Source: Halorussus ruber (lineage in GTDB: Archaea; Halobacteriota; Halobacteria; Halobacteriales; Haladaptataceae). From it: a stretch of DNA of 64,000 bases. Location of the stretch: contig NZ_SBIT01000002.1 of assembly GCF_004765785.1 (NCBI RefSeq), forward strand, positions 372,001 to 436,000, given 5' to 3'. Within the stretch, counting starts at the first letter, position 1; each line of letters begins with the position of its first letter. The translations under genes and the position numbers were made by a program. Under the pieces are notes generated by a model. It did no database searches. It was not told the origin of the DNA and worked only from the letters and a program-made list of their open reading frames with translations. Positions 7,629-17,261 of the stretch are shown piece after piece.

Positions 7629-7917
7629 TTGGCCGACTGACCTCGAGTTGAAACACGGACGGCTACCGGAGAGGGATACATCCCTCGATGAAGGTTCAAT
7701 AAAGCTGGCGCTCGATAATTTAAAACGATGGCGAGACGAGCATCCAGAGGAGCAGCATGGAGAGGCCAGTTTTGCGGCTTGCTACGCTTCTTGGCCCGTC
7801 AGAGGCTTTTCCTCTAGAGGGTCGACCGCTGGTACCACTTTCGACTATTTCGACCAATCATATTAAATCTGTCGCCAAGAACCGGTAGAGGAGTTTCCGC
7901 AGAAAGACTAAGGGAGA

Positions 7918-9159
7918 TTAGACCCCGGTAGAGTACCGCAGAATCCCCGCAACGCCGCCGAAGGCGGACTGCAACTGCTCGCCCTTCTCGAAGTCGGTCG
8001 AGATGAACTTCGTCTCGGTACCGCGCTGGTCAGCGATGTTCATCAGGAACTCGATGGCGTCCTCGCGCTCGTCGGCCTCGACTTCGGTGCCGTCCTCGCA
8101 GGTGTGAGTCGGCGTGTCCTGTCGCTGGTCGATGAACTCGTACTCCTCTTTGTCGCCGCACTCGTAGACCACCACGTCCTTTCGGAGGTCCTCGGAGAGG
8201 AGCAGTCGGTCCACCGACCCCATGACGAGGTTCTGGCGAGTCGGCTCGAACCCGTAGGTGGCCTTGTCGCCGTCGTGGAGTTGCTTGAAGAACTCCTCCA
8301 TCTCCTTCTTGTCCTTCATCACCTCGGCGTCGGCGAGCGCGTCCTCCGCGTTGTCCACGAGGTCGTAGAGGCCCGACTCGTCGGTGTAGGCAACGTCGAA
8401 CTTGCCCAGCACCTTCTGCTGAATCTCGTGGTGGAGGTAGTCGCCGTCGAGGAACTCGTCTTTGGTCGGGGAGGGACCGCCGACGAGGATGCCGTCTAGC
8501 TCCTCGCGCTCGGGGACGAACAGGTCGTTTGCCATCTCGGCGACTTCCTGATAGAAGTTGTCGATGGCTTCGAGGCGCAGGCGGGCGAAACGCTGGGCGG
8601 ACTGACCACCTTTGCGCTGTTTGCCCGGTACCAGCGAGGAGGCGGACTTGACCGGTTCGACGCGCTTGCCCCGCAGCCAACCGACGTTGGCCTCGCGCCG
8701 GTCGAGGACGATGAGACCGTAGAGGCCCTTGTCGGCCAGCATGTGTTCCAGCGGTTCGGTCAGGAACTCCGAGTCGCAGTGATAGCGGAACGACTGGATG
8801 GGGTCCGGCGGGTCCTCCAGAACCTTCGTGACCATCTCGGTCCGACCGCCGCCGCTGTCGATTGCGCCGCTGAAGATGACGATGCCGTTGTCCGGCGGGT
8901 AGGTGTCGTAGTAGCGCAGACGGTCCTTGATGGACGTGAGCGCGTCTTGGACGTTGGTCCGGGTCTGCTTGGACTTGATGTTGCTGGCTTCGCTGTGCTC
9001 TTGGGTGACGTGCGCGACCACGTCGCTGATTTGCTTGTCCGGCGGAATGTAGATGGTAACGAGCTGAGTCCCCGAGCCCTCGAAGTCTCTGAGGTCTTCG
9101 ATGACCTTCTGGAACTCGTACTTCTTCCTGTCGGACTGCTCGCCTTCCTGCTCGCTCAT
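7918..9159 (-). CDS. prf1: Peptide chain release factor aRF1
   Basis: Archaeal/eukaryotic-type class 1 release factor that recognises all three stop codons and triggers peptide release. Length 413 matches the archaeal family. Domain 1 carries the codon-recognition NIKS motif at 60-63 (EASNIKSKQTR). The GGQ motif that enters the peptidyl-transferase centre is at 184-186, followed by SAQRFARLR. The C-terminal domain contains the extended acidic segment usual in haloarchaea. The start ATG at 9159 gives a short acidic lead-in (MSEQEGEQSDRKK) common in relatives. It is divergent from the MinD-like gene. Confidence 0.96.
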   Translation of the reverse strand: MSEQEGEQSDRKKYEFQKVIEDLRDFEGSGTQLVTIYIPPDKQISDVVAHVTQEHSEASNIKSKQTRTNVQDALTSIKDRLRYYDTYPPDNGIVIFSGAIDSGGGRTEMVTKVLEDPPDPIQSFRYHCDSEFLTEPLEHMLADKGLYGLIVLDRREANVGWLRGKRVEPVKSASSLVPGKQRKGGQSAQRFARLRLEAIDNFYQEVAEMANDLFVPEREELDGILVGGPSPTKDEFLDGDYLHHEIQQKVLGKFDVAYTDESGLYDLVDNAEDALADAEVMKDKKEMEEFFKQLHDGDKATYGFEPTRQNLVMGSVDRLLLSEDLRKDVVVYECGDKEEYEFIDQRQDTPTHTCEDGTEVEADEREDAIEFLMNIADQRGTETKFISTDFEKGEQLQSAFGGVAGILRYSTGV

Positions 9160-9310
9160 TACTACGTTCTAGCCCGTCCAGAGGGTAAGTAACCTTTGAC
9201 CTTACAGTCGCGGGGTCGAACGCTGACGGAGCCGCGGCGTCATACGTGCGGCAGACGATTTCGGCGGTCGTCCCGCGAACGCACCGAATATGTCGCCTCC
9301 GACGGACTAA

Positions 9311-9320
9311 CTTTATATGC
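9311..9320 (+). promoter_or_regulatory. TATA box of the MinD-like gene
   Basis: tttatat is centred about 36 bases before the ATG at 9352. This predicts a leader of roughly eight bases and argues against the upstream in-frame start at 9196. Confidence 0.5.
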
Positions 9321-9351
9321 GTGTCACGGTTCGGTTGGGACAACGAGTATC

Positions 9352-11301
9352 ATGTCCGACACGGTATATGCGATAGCGAGCGGCAAAGGAGGTGTCGGGA
9401 AGACGACGACCGCCATCAACCTCGGCGCGATGCTGGCCGACCGAGGGCACTCGGTGGTCGTCGTCGACACCGACCTCGGGATGGCGAACCTCGCGGACTT
9501 CCTCGATTTCGAAATCGAGACGCCGACGCTCCACGAGGTACTGGCGGGCGACGCGAGTCCCGAGAAGGCAATCTATCGAGCGCCGGGCGACATCGACGTG
9601 CTGCCGAGCGCGACCGACATCGAGGCGTTCGTCAAGTCCGACCCCGCGAACCTGCAAGACGTGGTCGCGGACCTCCGCGAGGAGTACGACTACGTCCTGC
9701 TCGACACCGGGGCGGGCGTCAGCTACGACACCCTCGTCCCGCTGGCGCTGGCCGACGGCGTCCTGCTAGTGGCGACGCCCGACGTGGCCTCGGTCAGAGA
9801 CACCGCCAAGACCGGCGAACTCGCCGAGCGCGTCGAGACCAACGTCCGGGGCGCGGTCCTGACCCAGCGAAGTAGCGACATCCTCAACGCCGACGACGTA
9901 GAGGAGACCCTCGGCACCGACGTTCTCGCGGTGATTCCCCAAGACGAGGCCGTCCCGATGGGCATCGACGCCGGGCGACCGCTGGCCTCGTTCGCCCCGA
10001 ACGCGCCCGCCGGGCAGGCCTACCGAGACCTCGCCGCGGTGCTGACCGGCGAGGCCGACCCCGACCCGGCGCTCGACTCGGTCGCCGAGAGCGGAGACGA
10101 GTCGGCCGCCGCGAGCGCGGAACCCGCGGCCGCCGTGGAGGCCGGATTCGAGATGTCCGACGCGGAACCGGACGAAGCCCAGTCGCCGGACGCCGACACG
10201 TCCGAGACCGACGCGTCTGACTCGGAACCGGGCGAATCCGAGTCCGTCGAGGCCGACGCCGTCGAGGACAAACCAGACGACGCGGGAACCGCGGACGACC
10301 CGCTCAGCGCCGACGCGGCCCAGAACGTCCGCGACGCCATCGGCGACGACGCGGGTGGTGACGTGGATTCGCTGTTTGCGAACCAGTCCGCGGACGGAGC
10401 CTCTGACTCGGCGGAAGGGGCGCTCGACGCCGACGAGGAGCCACTCAGCGCCGACGGAGAAACCGCCGACGCGGATGTCGCCAGCGAGAGTGCAACCGAC
10501 GAAAGCGAGACTAGCGAAAGCGCGACCAGCGAGGACGCGGGCGGAGTAGACGACACAGCGGACTCCTCGGCCGGTCTGGGCGGCGCAAGCGCCCGGAGCG
10601 TGGACGACCTCATCAACGAACACATCAGCGACGAGCGACTCAGAGGCGACTCCGCCAGCGACGGCGACGACCCGCTGGCCGAGATGGGCGAGGAGTTCTC
10701 CGGCGAGCGCGAGGACGCCGAGGAATCGCTCAGCACCGAGGACCCCTTCGCCGAGGAGACAGACGAGAGCGAGTCCTCCGACGACGCCAGCGCCCAGTCC
10801 GACGAACCGGACGCCGAGGACGACGAGACTGACGAGTGGGGCGAAGACGAGGCGGAGGACAGCGTGCCGGACTCGGGAATCCCCTTCGACAACGGCGGGC
10901 GCGGTTCCCAGTCGAACCGCGGCCAGAGCGCCGTCGGTCCCGCGGGCGACTCCTCGGCCGAAGACCCCCTAGCCAGCCCCGACGAGGGCGACGCGCTGGC
11001 CGGTTCCGACGAGGGCGACGCGCTGGCCGGTTCCGACGAGGGCGACGCGCTGGCCGGTTCCGACGAGGGCGACGCGCTGGCCGGTTCCGACGGGGGCGAC
11101 GGTGAGACGGCCAACGGCGCGACGGGCGGCGATTACGCGACTGGCGGCGACCACGCAACCGGCGACGACTTCGCGGCGGACGAAGCGACCGAGAGCGACG
11201 AAGAATCGCTTGACAGCAGTTTAGAGGATGACAACTCCGAAGACGAGAAATCGGGCGAAGACGGCGGCGTTCTCGGGCGTCTCGGGTCCATCTTCAAGTG
11301 A
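9352..11301 (+). CDS. MinD/ParA-family ATPase with long acidic C-terminal tail
   Basis: The first 250 residues are a MinD-like ATPase with deviant Walker A GKGGVGKTT at 11-19, a VVVVDTDLGMAN switch region and a LLDTGAGVS Walker B segment. The remaining 400 residues are low-complexity and extremely rich in Asp, Glu, Ser and Ala. They contain four perfect copies of DEGDALAGS (10981-11088) and end in an amphipathic helix, GGVLGRLGSIFK, that could be a membrane-targeting sequence. In Haloferax, one MinD homologue with a long extra domain (MinD4) helps place archaella and chemosensory arrays at the poles; whether this is its orthologue is inference. The start at 9352 is chosen for its TATA spacing and because MSDTVYAIASGKGG is the normal N terminus. 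Confidence 0.88.
   Translation: MSDTVYAIASGKGGVGKTTTAINLGAMLADRGHSVVVVDTDLGMANLADFLDFEIETPTLHEVLAGDASPEKAIYRAPGDIDVLPSATDIEAFVKSDPANLQDVVADLREEYDYVLLDTGAGVSYDTLVPLALADGVLLVATPDVASVRDTAKTGELAERVETNVRGAVLTQRSSDILNADDVEETLGTDVLAVIPQDEAVPMGIDAGRPLASFAPNAPAGQAYRDLAAVLTGEADPDPALDSVAESGDESAAASAEPAAAVEAGFEMSDAEPDEAQSPDADTSETDASDSEPGESESVEADAVEDKPDDAGTADDPLSADAAQNVRDAIGDDAGGDVDSLFANQSADGASDSAEGALDADEEPLSADGETADADVASESATDESETSESATSEDAGGVDDTADSSAGLGGASARSVDDLINEHISDERLRGDSASDGDDPLAEMGEEFSGEREDAEESLSTEDPFAEETDESESSDDASAQSDEPDAEDDETDEWGEDEAEDSVPDSGIPFDNGGRGSQSNRGQSAVGPAGDSSAEDPLASPDEGDALAGSDEGDALAGSDEGDALAGSDEGDALAGSDGGDGETANGATGGDYATGGDHATGDDFAADEATESDEESLDSSLEDDNSEDEKSGEDGGVLGRLGSIFK
10981..11100 (+). 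repeat. Four perfect 27-bp tandem repeats inside the MinD-like gene
   Basis: Units start at 10981, 11008, 11035 and 11062, each encoding DEGDALAGS, with a partial fifth copy after 11089. The copies are identical at DNA level, which indicates recent slippage expansion or contraction rather than selection on the protein alone. Confidence 0.9.
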
Positions 11302-11343
11302 AACCGCCAACCTCTAAGTTCCTTCGCGGCCGCACCTATCACC

Positions 11344-11478
11344 ATGGCAGACGATAATTCGGTTTCGATCTGGTGGATACTGCTGTTCGTGTTGCTCACA
11401 CTGGCGGCCGCCGCGGGCGCGGTCCTGTTCGTCGGCGGCAACCTGATTGCGTCGTCCGCGTTCCTACTTCCGGTCTGA
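11344..11478 (+). CDS. Small membrane protein, 44 residues
   Basis: Begins MADDNSVSIWWILLFVLL and continues as one long hydrophobic stretch (about residues 9-32) with a Gly/Ala-rich centre, ending SSAFLLPV. It is probably a single-pass or hairpin membrane protein. It starts 42 bases after the MinD-like gene on the same strand, so it may be co-transcribed. No family recognised. Confidence 0.55.
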   Translation: MADDNSVSIWWILLFVLLTLAAAAGAVLFVGGNLIASSAFLLPV

Positions 11479-11522
11479 AGGCGGCGACGGCTATTTACGG
11501 CTTCCCGCAGAACGTGTATCCA

Positions 11523-11843
11523 ATGAGTGACATCATCTCGACCGAGGACGTACTCTCCGGCGCGCCTCGAATCGAGGGGACCCGAATCGGCGTGCATCAC
11601 GTCGCGCGGCGAGTGATAGACGGCGACGAGGAGCCAGCCGTCGTGGCGAGTGACTACGACCTCGCCCTCGCCGACGTTCACCGTGCCCTGACCTACTACT
11701 ACGACCATCCTGAGGAAATGCGTCAGATTCGGAGCGAGCGAAAGGGCGGACTCCCCGGAGCGAAGGAGTTGATGCCGGAAGACGTCGGACTCTACAAACC
11801 CGACGGCCGTAAGCAGTTCGAGAAGTCGGAGGAGTCGGCGTGA
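11523..11843 (+). CDS. DUF433 antitoxin-like protein
   Basis: A 106-residue protein of the DUF433 family. It opens with IISTEDVLSGAPRIEGTRIGVHHVARRVIDG, the HTH-like pattern of this family, followed by a region with a YDLALADVHRALTYYYDHPEEM segment. DUF433 proteins are proposed antitoxins of PIN-like DUF5615 toxins. The stop codon overlaps the GTG start of the next gene by four bases, which implies translational coupling. The C-terminal third, rich in Lys and Glu, probably wraps the toxin. Confidence 0.85.
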   Translation: MSDIISTEDVLSGAPRIEGTRIGVHHVARRVIDGDEEPAVVASDYDLALADVHRALTYYYDHPEEMRQIRSERKGGLPGAKELMPEDVGLYKPDGRKQFEKSEESA

Positions 11844-12169
11844 GGATACTCGCGGACGAACACATTCCAAACCGTTACGTTACAGCGCTTCAGTCCGAGG
11901 GTTTCGAGGTAGTTCGGTCCAAAGATGCGCTATACGAAGGTGCCCCCGATTCAGAAGTCCTCGATTACGCCGGAGAGCGGAACTTCGTAGTACTAAGTGA
12001 GGACAGGGATTTCGGGGGTGTCGAGACGAGAGACGAAGACCACGCAGGAGTCATCGCGTGCGACATCCGAGCGAAGACCGGAGATGTGGTGACGGCCATC
12101 CGGACGATAGACGAGTACGCCGACGATTTGAGCGGAAGCGTCGTCCGCGTTCCCGGCAAGTGGGTCTAA
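11840..12169 (+). CDS. DUF5615 PIN-like toxin
   Basis: A 109-residue protein of the DUF5615 PIN-like family, predicted RNases. Acidic residues expected at the active site are present: D6 in ILADEHIP, D37 in EGAPDSEVLDYA and D55/D57 in VVLSEDRDFGG. Translation starts at GTG 11840, overlapping the antitoxin stop. Together with the DUF433 gene it forms a type II toxin-antitoxin module of the VapBC-like kind. The gene ends in GSVVRVPGKWV, a normal family end, so it appears intact. Confidence 0.85.
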   Translation: MRILADEHIPNRYVTALQSEGFEVVRSKDALYEGAPDSEVLDYAGERNFVVLSEDRDFGGVETRDEDHAGVIACDIRAKTGDVVTAIRTIDEYADDLSGSVVRVPGKWV

Positions 12170-12343
12170 CCGACCGCGGCACGCAATTTCTAGCTTCCGA
12201 CAAGTTCTCCTCCGAATCACAACAACGCGTAGCGACAATAGCTTGAACCGACGATAGAGACACAATTTCAATTCTTTCGTAATTGTATATATTCTCTTAA
12301 GAAATAGAAATAATTCTTTCTGGCGGCCTGAAAACCGAGACGA

Positions 12344-14119
12344 TTACATCGAGCGCGGCGCGGCGACGCCCAGCACTTGCAGGGCGTTACCCACGGCGTG
12401 CTTCGAGGCCGCGACCAGCGCGAGGCGGGCGTCGCGCAGGTCCTCGTCCACGTCGTCGGCGAGGACGGGGCACTCGCGGTAGAACGTGTTGAACGTCTCG
12501 GCGATTTCGCGGGTGTACGTGGCGACGACGTGGGGTTCGAGGTCCTCGGCGGCCTCCTCGATGACGGCGGGGAAGCGCGCGACGACCTCCAGCAGTTCGC
12601 GCTCGGCCTCGGTCTCCAGCAGGGAGGCGTCGAAGTCCCCGGCGAGGTCGCTCGACCCGTCGGGGGTGATGCCTGCTTCTTCGAGAATCCCGCAACAGCG
12701 GGCGTGGACGTACTGGACGTAGGGCGCGCTCTGGGCCTCGAAGTCGAGCGCGCGGTCCCACTCGAAGGTGATGGCCTTGGTCGGCTGTTTGGAGACGATG
12801 TCGTAGCGGACCGCGCCGATGCCGACCTGCTCGGCGATGCGCTCTACGTCCTCGTCGGTCAGGTCGTCGTCGCGGATGCGGTCGTCCAGACGGGTCTCGA
12901 CCTCCTCGCGGGCGCGGTCGATGGCCTCGTCCAGCAGGTCGTCTAAGTCGATTCCCGTGCCCGCGCGGGTGGACATCTTCCCCTCGGGGAGGTTGACGTA
13001 GGAGTAGATGACCTGCCTGAGCTGGTCGGTGTCGTTGCCCAGCAGGTCGAGGCTGGCGTTCATCTGGCGGGCCTGTAGCTTGTGGTCCTCGCCGAGGACG
13101 GTCACGGCGCGGTCGTAGTTGTCGAACTTCCACTCGTGGTGGGCCAAGTCGCGGGTCGCGTACAGGGTGGTGCCGTCAGAGCGCAGGAAGACGAAGTTCT
13201 TCTCGATGCCGTACTCGTCCAAGTCGAGTTGCCACGCGTCCTCCTCGTAGACGGCCTCGTCCAGTTCCTTCAGCCGGGTTACGACGTCGTCGGCCGACCC
13301 GTCGCGGAGGAAGCGCGTCTCCTTGACGAACTCGTCGAACTCGGCGGGCAGGCGGTCTAAGCTCTCGCGCATCCCGCCGAGGACGGTGTCCACGACCTCT
13401 TGGACGCGCTGGTAGGTCTCCTCGTCGCCCTCTTCGAGGCCCTGCATGATGGCCTGAATCTCGTCCTCGGCCTCTTCGACCTCGTCTGGGTCGGCGTTTT
13501 CGAGGAAGTCGTTGCCCTTGCGGTAGTAGCGCACGAGGTCGTAGTCGGCCTTGTCGCGCTCGGGTTCCGAGTCGAGGTCCGCCTCGTCGAAGGTCTCGTA
13601 GGCCCACGTGAAGACGGCCATCTGGCGGCCCGCGTCGTTGACGTAGTAGTGCGTATCGACGTCGTGGCCCGCGAACGAGAGGACTCGCGCCACGGCGTCG
13701 CCGACGATGGGGTTGCGAGCGCGACCGACGTGGACCGGACCGGTCGGGTTCGCCGAGGTGTGTTCCACGACGACTTCCTCGCCGGTCGGTTCGAGGTGGC
13801 CGAAGTCGGCGCGCTGGGCCTCCTCGGCGGTCTCCTCGTAGTAGGCGTCGCTCGGCACGAAGTTGACGTAAGGGCCTTGGGCCGAGGCCGCCTCGACGAG
13901 TTCGTACGCTCCGGCGTCGATTTCGTCGGCGATTTGCCCGGCGACCTGCGGCGGCGGCGCGCCGACCTCGCCCGCGAGTCGGAAGGCCGCGCTGGAGGCC
14001 AGCACGGCGTCTACGCCCTCGGGCGGGTCCTCAACGCCGAGGTCGTCTGTCGGGAGGTCGAGTGCTTCGAGTGCGGAGGTCAAGGCGTCCTCCACGTCGT
14101 CCCGGAACTGAAGATACAT
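12344..14119 (-). CDS. argS: Arginyl-tRNA synthetase
   Basis: Class I synthetase charging tRNA-Arg. The N-terminal additional domain that contacts the tRNA D-loop covers about 1-110. The HIGH-like signature is HVGRARN at 130-136, preceded by [15 protein letters not shown], which is diagnostic for ArgRS. The KMSK-like loop is GKMSTRAG. The anticodon-binding DALR domain forms the last 130 residues and ends in [11 protein letters not shown], the usual ArgRS C terminus. Length 591 is normal. It stands alone between the toxin-antitoxin pair and the transglutaminase-like gene. Confidence 0.96.
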   Translation of the reverse strand: MYLQFRDDVEDALTSALEALDLPTDDLGVEDPPEGVDAVLASSAAFRLAGEVGAPPPQVAGQIADEIDAGAYELVEAASAQGPYVNFVPSDAYYEETAEEAQRADFGHLEPTGEEVVVEHTSANPTGPVHVGRARNPIVGDAVARVLSFAGHDVDTHYYVNDAGRQMAVFTWAYETFDEADLDSEPERDKADYDLVRYYRKGNDFLENADPDEVEEAEDEIQAIMQGLEEGDEETYQRVQEVVDTVLGGMRESLDRLPAEFDEFVKETRFLRDGSADDVVTRLKELDEAVYEEDAWQLDLDEYGIEKNFVFLRSDGTTLYATRDLAHHEWKFDNYDRAVTVLGEDHKLQARQMNASLDLLGNDTDQLRQVIYSYVNLPEGKMSTRAGTGIDLDDLLDEAIDRAREEVETRLDDRIRDDDLTDEDVERIAEQVGIGAVRYDIVSKQPTKAITFEWDRALDFEAQSAPYVQYVHARCCGILEEAGITPDGSSDLAGDFDASLLETEAERELLEVVARFPAVIEEAAEDLEPHVVATYTREIAETFNTFYRECPVLADDVDEDLRDARLALVAASKHAVGNALQVLGVAAPRSM

Positions 14120-14167
14120 GTTACCCGTTGGTTTTCGACCGGCGGGTAAATGGGTTTCTGAACCGTG

Positions 14168-17110
14168 TTACTCGTTCCGATCGCGCTGTCCGCCGGACTT
14201 CCCGCCGCCGTTTCCGCCCCTGTCTCCCCCTTTGCCTCTCCGTCCGCCGACGACCCGGACCGAATCGCTCCCCTCGAAGGTCACGTCACCGACCTCGCCG
14301 GAGACGACGAGTTCCGCCGACGCCTCGCCACCAGCGTCGAGCGTCTCGGCGACCGCCTCCCGCGGGAACTTGACGGCGAGTTCGGGGAAGCCGTCGCCGT
14401 CGCGGTCCTCGATTGGCGGGTTCTTCACGAAGCCGTATTTTCGGTCCGTGACCGCCGGGACACCGTTCATCGTCACCGTGTCGAGTGCAATGTCTGCGAC
14501 CTCGACCCCGAGGCTGTTGTCGCCGAGTTCGACGTAGGCGGTGAGCCACTTGCCCCCGCCCTCGCTCTTCGTCCCGCCCTTCGCCGCCGGATTGATGGCG
14601 TCCGGGTCCACGTCGATGGAGGCCGGTATCTTCCGGATTTCGAAGCCGCCGGAACCGCCCGAATCGCTTCCGTCGTCTCCGCCGCCCGATGAGCGTTCGA
14701 CTTCAAGGTTCTGGGTCTCGCCCTCGGCGACCTCCAGCGTGAGTTCGGTCTCGGACTCGACCCGCAACTCGCCGTCGTCGCCGCTCCGGACCTGCGCGAG
14801 GACAGTGGTGTACTCGCCGTCGTCGGTGCCCTCGTAGTCGAGCGAGAGGAGTTCCGAGTCGGCGTCGTCGGGCACGAACAGGCCCTCTCGGAGGTCGTAG
14901 GTGCTGTCGGGGTCCGCGGCGTCGGTGAACCCGGTCGCGCCCTTCGGGACGCGGACCGACCCCGGAATGTCGCTGTCGGGGTCGGTCTCGGTGACCTCGG
15001 TTCCCGGTCCCTCGGTGAGGGTGGCGTCGACGCCCCGGCCCCGCTCGTCGGTCACGTCGGTCCGGACCGGCGAGTAGTTCGTGACCAGCAGGCCCGACTG
15101 GCGCACCGAGCGGTTGAACTCCCACTGGCTCGGGGTTCGGGGGTCGCCCTCGTAGTCGATGCCGAAGTCGTGGCCCCAGCGCGTCGTGCCGTCGGGCATC
15201 GTGGTCTCCTCGGCGCGGTAGTTGGTCTCCCAGAGCTTGTAACCGGTGTAGCCGTCGAGGTAGCGGTCGGGGTCCCGCGCTCCCTCGCCGAAGATGTAGC
15301 TGTCGTAGAAGTGCCACTCGCCCTCGTAGAACACCTGCGCGGCCGACTCCTGATACCATGTGGTGTAACTGTCGTAGCCGTAGCCACCGCCGGGCGCGGC
15401 GAGGCCGACCGTCATCTCGCGGGTCGGCAGGCCGACGGTCCGGGCGAACGACGAGAGCAGGTAGGTGTGTTCGATGCAGATGTGGCCGTTCTGTCGGGAG
15501 TAGACCGACAGCGGGAGGTACGACCGGTCCGGCCCGAGGAGCTTCTTGTCTATCCAGCGCGCGAGGTTGATGTCGCGGGTGAACTCGTCGGGTTCGCCGT
15601 CGGGCGACAGCGAGATTTTGACGAAGCGCCACACTCGATTCGCGGCTTCTCGGGGGTCTCGGGGGAGTGGGAGGTCGCTGGCGCGACTGGTGTCCTCGCC
15701 GTTGGCCGCCGCGCGGAGCGCCCACTCCCGGACCAGCAGCGACTGGTCGTTGTGGTAGTAGTCGTCGCCGTCGAGGTAGAACCGGTCGCGCCCGCCGGTC
15801 GGAATCCCCGTCTGGCGGCTGAAGTCGGGGTACTCGACGTGGTTCGGGCCGCCGAGGTTGTTGACCGAGAGGTCGAAGGTGTCGAGCTCGGTGCTGGAGC
15901 TGTCGTAGGCGGTGACGGTGACGGTGAGAGGGCCGTCGGTCGGAAGTCGGCCCGCGCCCTCGGGGTCGATGATGTCGGCGCGAATCCGGTCGTGGTCGGG
16001 TCCGGCGATGTCGAGTCGATTGATGACGGTCTCGGCGTCGGGGCTGACGGTCTTCGAGTCGTGGAGGAGGCTGGCGTAGTCGTCCGGGTTCTGGAATTCG
16101 AGGGTCACGTCGTCCGAGATGCCGGAGATGGAGAGCGGGAACTCCAGCGGGAGGTCGTCGAGGGGCCGGAGTTGGGGCTGGTCCACTGTCGGGTCGCCGA
16201 GTTCGACGCCCTGCGTGGTGCCCGTGTTGCCGATGAGGTCCGCGAGCGCCTTCCGGGAGTCCGCGGCACCGAACTGGACCGAGAAACTGGTGGTTTCGTC
16301 GGGAGCCAGCGACCCGAGCGACCAGCGCGCGGCCACCACCACGTCGTCGCCGCCGCTGTCGGGGTAGACGCTCTCGTTGTTGAGCGAGGAGTCAAGCACC
16401 GCGTCGTAGCCGAAAATGGGTCGGGTGAGCGGGTTGTAGTAGGCGCTCAGGTGGTGGCCGTCGGGGGATTTCTCCCCGGCGAATCCGGTGTAGAGGCCCA
16501 GCCCGTCGCCGGTGTCCCGAACGTAGGGCATGTCGGCGTCGGCGTGGTAGCGGGCTTGGTCGGTCAGCGACCGCGCCACGTCGTAGTCGCAGTACTGGTA
16601 GAGTCGGAGGTCCCCGACCGACGAGGAGCCGACGTTGGTCGCCTCGTAGGTGACGGTGAACGTGGTCTCCTCGGGGTCGAGACTGACCGTTCGGACGACT
16701 TCGAGCGTCGTGGCCCCGACGGAGTACTCCATCGTCGCCGAGTAGGTGGTTCCGGGGTCGCCCGTCTCGGGGAAGTAGTCAACGACCGCGTCGGGGTTGT
16801 ACGAGGGCGTGACGCTCCCGCTCCCGTCCTGCAGCGCGAAGAACTCGTGGTAGAGGGTGCGGTTCTCGCCGACGAACCAGTCTCTCGTGCCGGTCTCGGT
16901 CTCGCCGAGTTCGATGCGGTACGAGCCGTTGTCGATGGCGATGCTGTTGTCGCCGTCGGCCCCCGGCGGCAGGGTCTTCTCGCGCTCGCTGGCGGACGCC
17001 TCGCCGACCGCGGCCGCCCCGGTAATCGCGCCGGTTCCGGCGTATTTGAGGAACCGACGCCGCCCCGCGTCGATTCCGGTCCCGTCGGATTCGTTTCCGT
17101 TTCCGGTCAT
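14168..17110 (-). CDS. Tat-exported transglutaminase-like surface protein
   Basis: A 980-residue exported protein. The N terminus has a twin-arginine signal (GRRRFLKYAGTGAITGAAA), with export by Tat likely. The middle contains a glucodextranase/glucoamylase-N-like beta region, then a transglutaminase-like domain with C545 in NGHICIEHTYLL. Where the catalytic His is expected, about 43 residues later, there is E588 (QESAAQVFYEGEWHFYDS), with H600 and D603 following, so the triad looks altered. After a Gly/Ser/Asp linker, the last 130 residues contain an EF-hand-like calcium loop (DRDGDGFPEL) in a module common on haloarchaeal exported proteins. The tail is Gly/Lys/Arg-rich. Confidence 0.8.
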   Translation of the reverse strand: MTGNGNESDGTGIDAGRRRFLKYAGTGAITGAAAVGEASASEREKTLPPGADGDNSIAIDNGSYRIELGETETGTRDWFVGENRTLYHEFFALQDGSGSVTPSYNPDAVVDYFPETGDPGTTYSATMEYSVGATTLEVVRTVSLDPEETTFTVTYEATNVGSSSVGDLRLYQYCDYDVARSLTDQARYHADADMPYVRDTGDGLGLYTGFAGEKSPDGHHLSAYYNPLTRPIFGYDAVLDSSLNNESVYPDSGGDDVVVAARWSLGSLAPDETTSFSVQFGAADSRKALADLIGNTGTTQGVELGDPTVDQPQLRPLDDLPLEFPLSISGISDDVTLEFQNPDDYASLLHDSKTVSPDAETVINRLDIAGPDHDRIRADIIDPEGAGRLPTDGPLTVTVTAYDSSSTELDTFDLSVNNLGGPNHVEYPDFSRQTGIPTGGRDRFYLDGDDYYHNDQSLLVREWALRAAANGEDTSRASDLPLPRDPREAANRVWRFVKISLSPDGEPDEFTRDINLARWIDKKLLGPDRSYLPLSVYSRQNGHICIEHTYLLSSFARTVGLPTREMTVGLAAPGGGYGYDSYTTWYQESAAQVFYEGEWHFYDSYIFGEGARDPDRYLDGYTGYKLWETNYRAEETTMPDGTTRWGHDFGIDYEGDPRTPSQWEFNRSVRQSGLLVTNYSPVRTDVTDERGRGVDATLTEGPGTEVTETDPDSDIPGSVRVPKGATGFTDAADPDSTYDLREGLFVPDDADSELLSLDYEGTDDGEYTTVLAQVRSGDDGELRVESETELTLEVAEGETQNLEVERSSGGGDDGSDSGGSGGFEIRKIPASIDVDPDAINPAAKGGTKSEGGGKWLTAYVELGDNSLGVEVADIALDTVTMNGVPAVTDRKYGFVKNPPIEDRDGDGFPELAVKFPREAVAETLDAGGEASAELVVSGEVGDVTFEGSDSVRVVGGRRGKGGDRGGNGGGKSGGQRDRNE

Positions 17111-17261
17111 ATTTTCACAGACATATAGCTGTGGGATAAGTGTTTGGCAGACGCTCGCCGGGGCGATTTACCGACGAGAGAAATGTTTTTATTTTCTAAG
17201 AAATAGATCGCTATTGTAGAGAAATGTTTTGAGTTCTCTATCGGGATTGTCTCCGGAGCGC

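Noticed and set aside
7337-7699. In-frame upstream extension of tnpB
   Set aside because: It crosses the left-end hairpin and has no TnpB similarity; homologues start near the GTG at 7336.
7648-7866. 72-residue frame downstream of the IS left end
   Set aside because: It starts at TTG, has poor codon use in its second half and no recognisable domain. A remnant is possible but not supportable.
9196-9351. In-frame upstream extension of the MinD-like gene
   Set aside because: The extra 52 residues are Arg/Cys-rich and not MinD-like. They also cross the TATA box of the gene.
10020-11114. Long minus-strand frame opposite the MinD tail (364 residues)
   Set aside because: It is the Ser/Ala/Pro-rich antisense of the acidic repeat region, a compositional shadow.
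15170-17128. 652-residue plus-strand frame opposite the transglutaminase-like gene
   Set aside because: Val/Gly/Arg-rich antisense without any domain; the minus-strand gene has a Tat signal and known domains.
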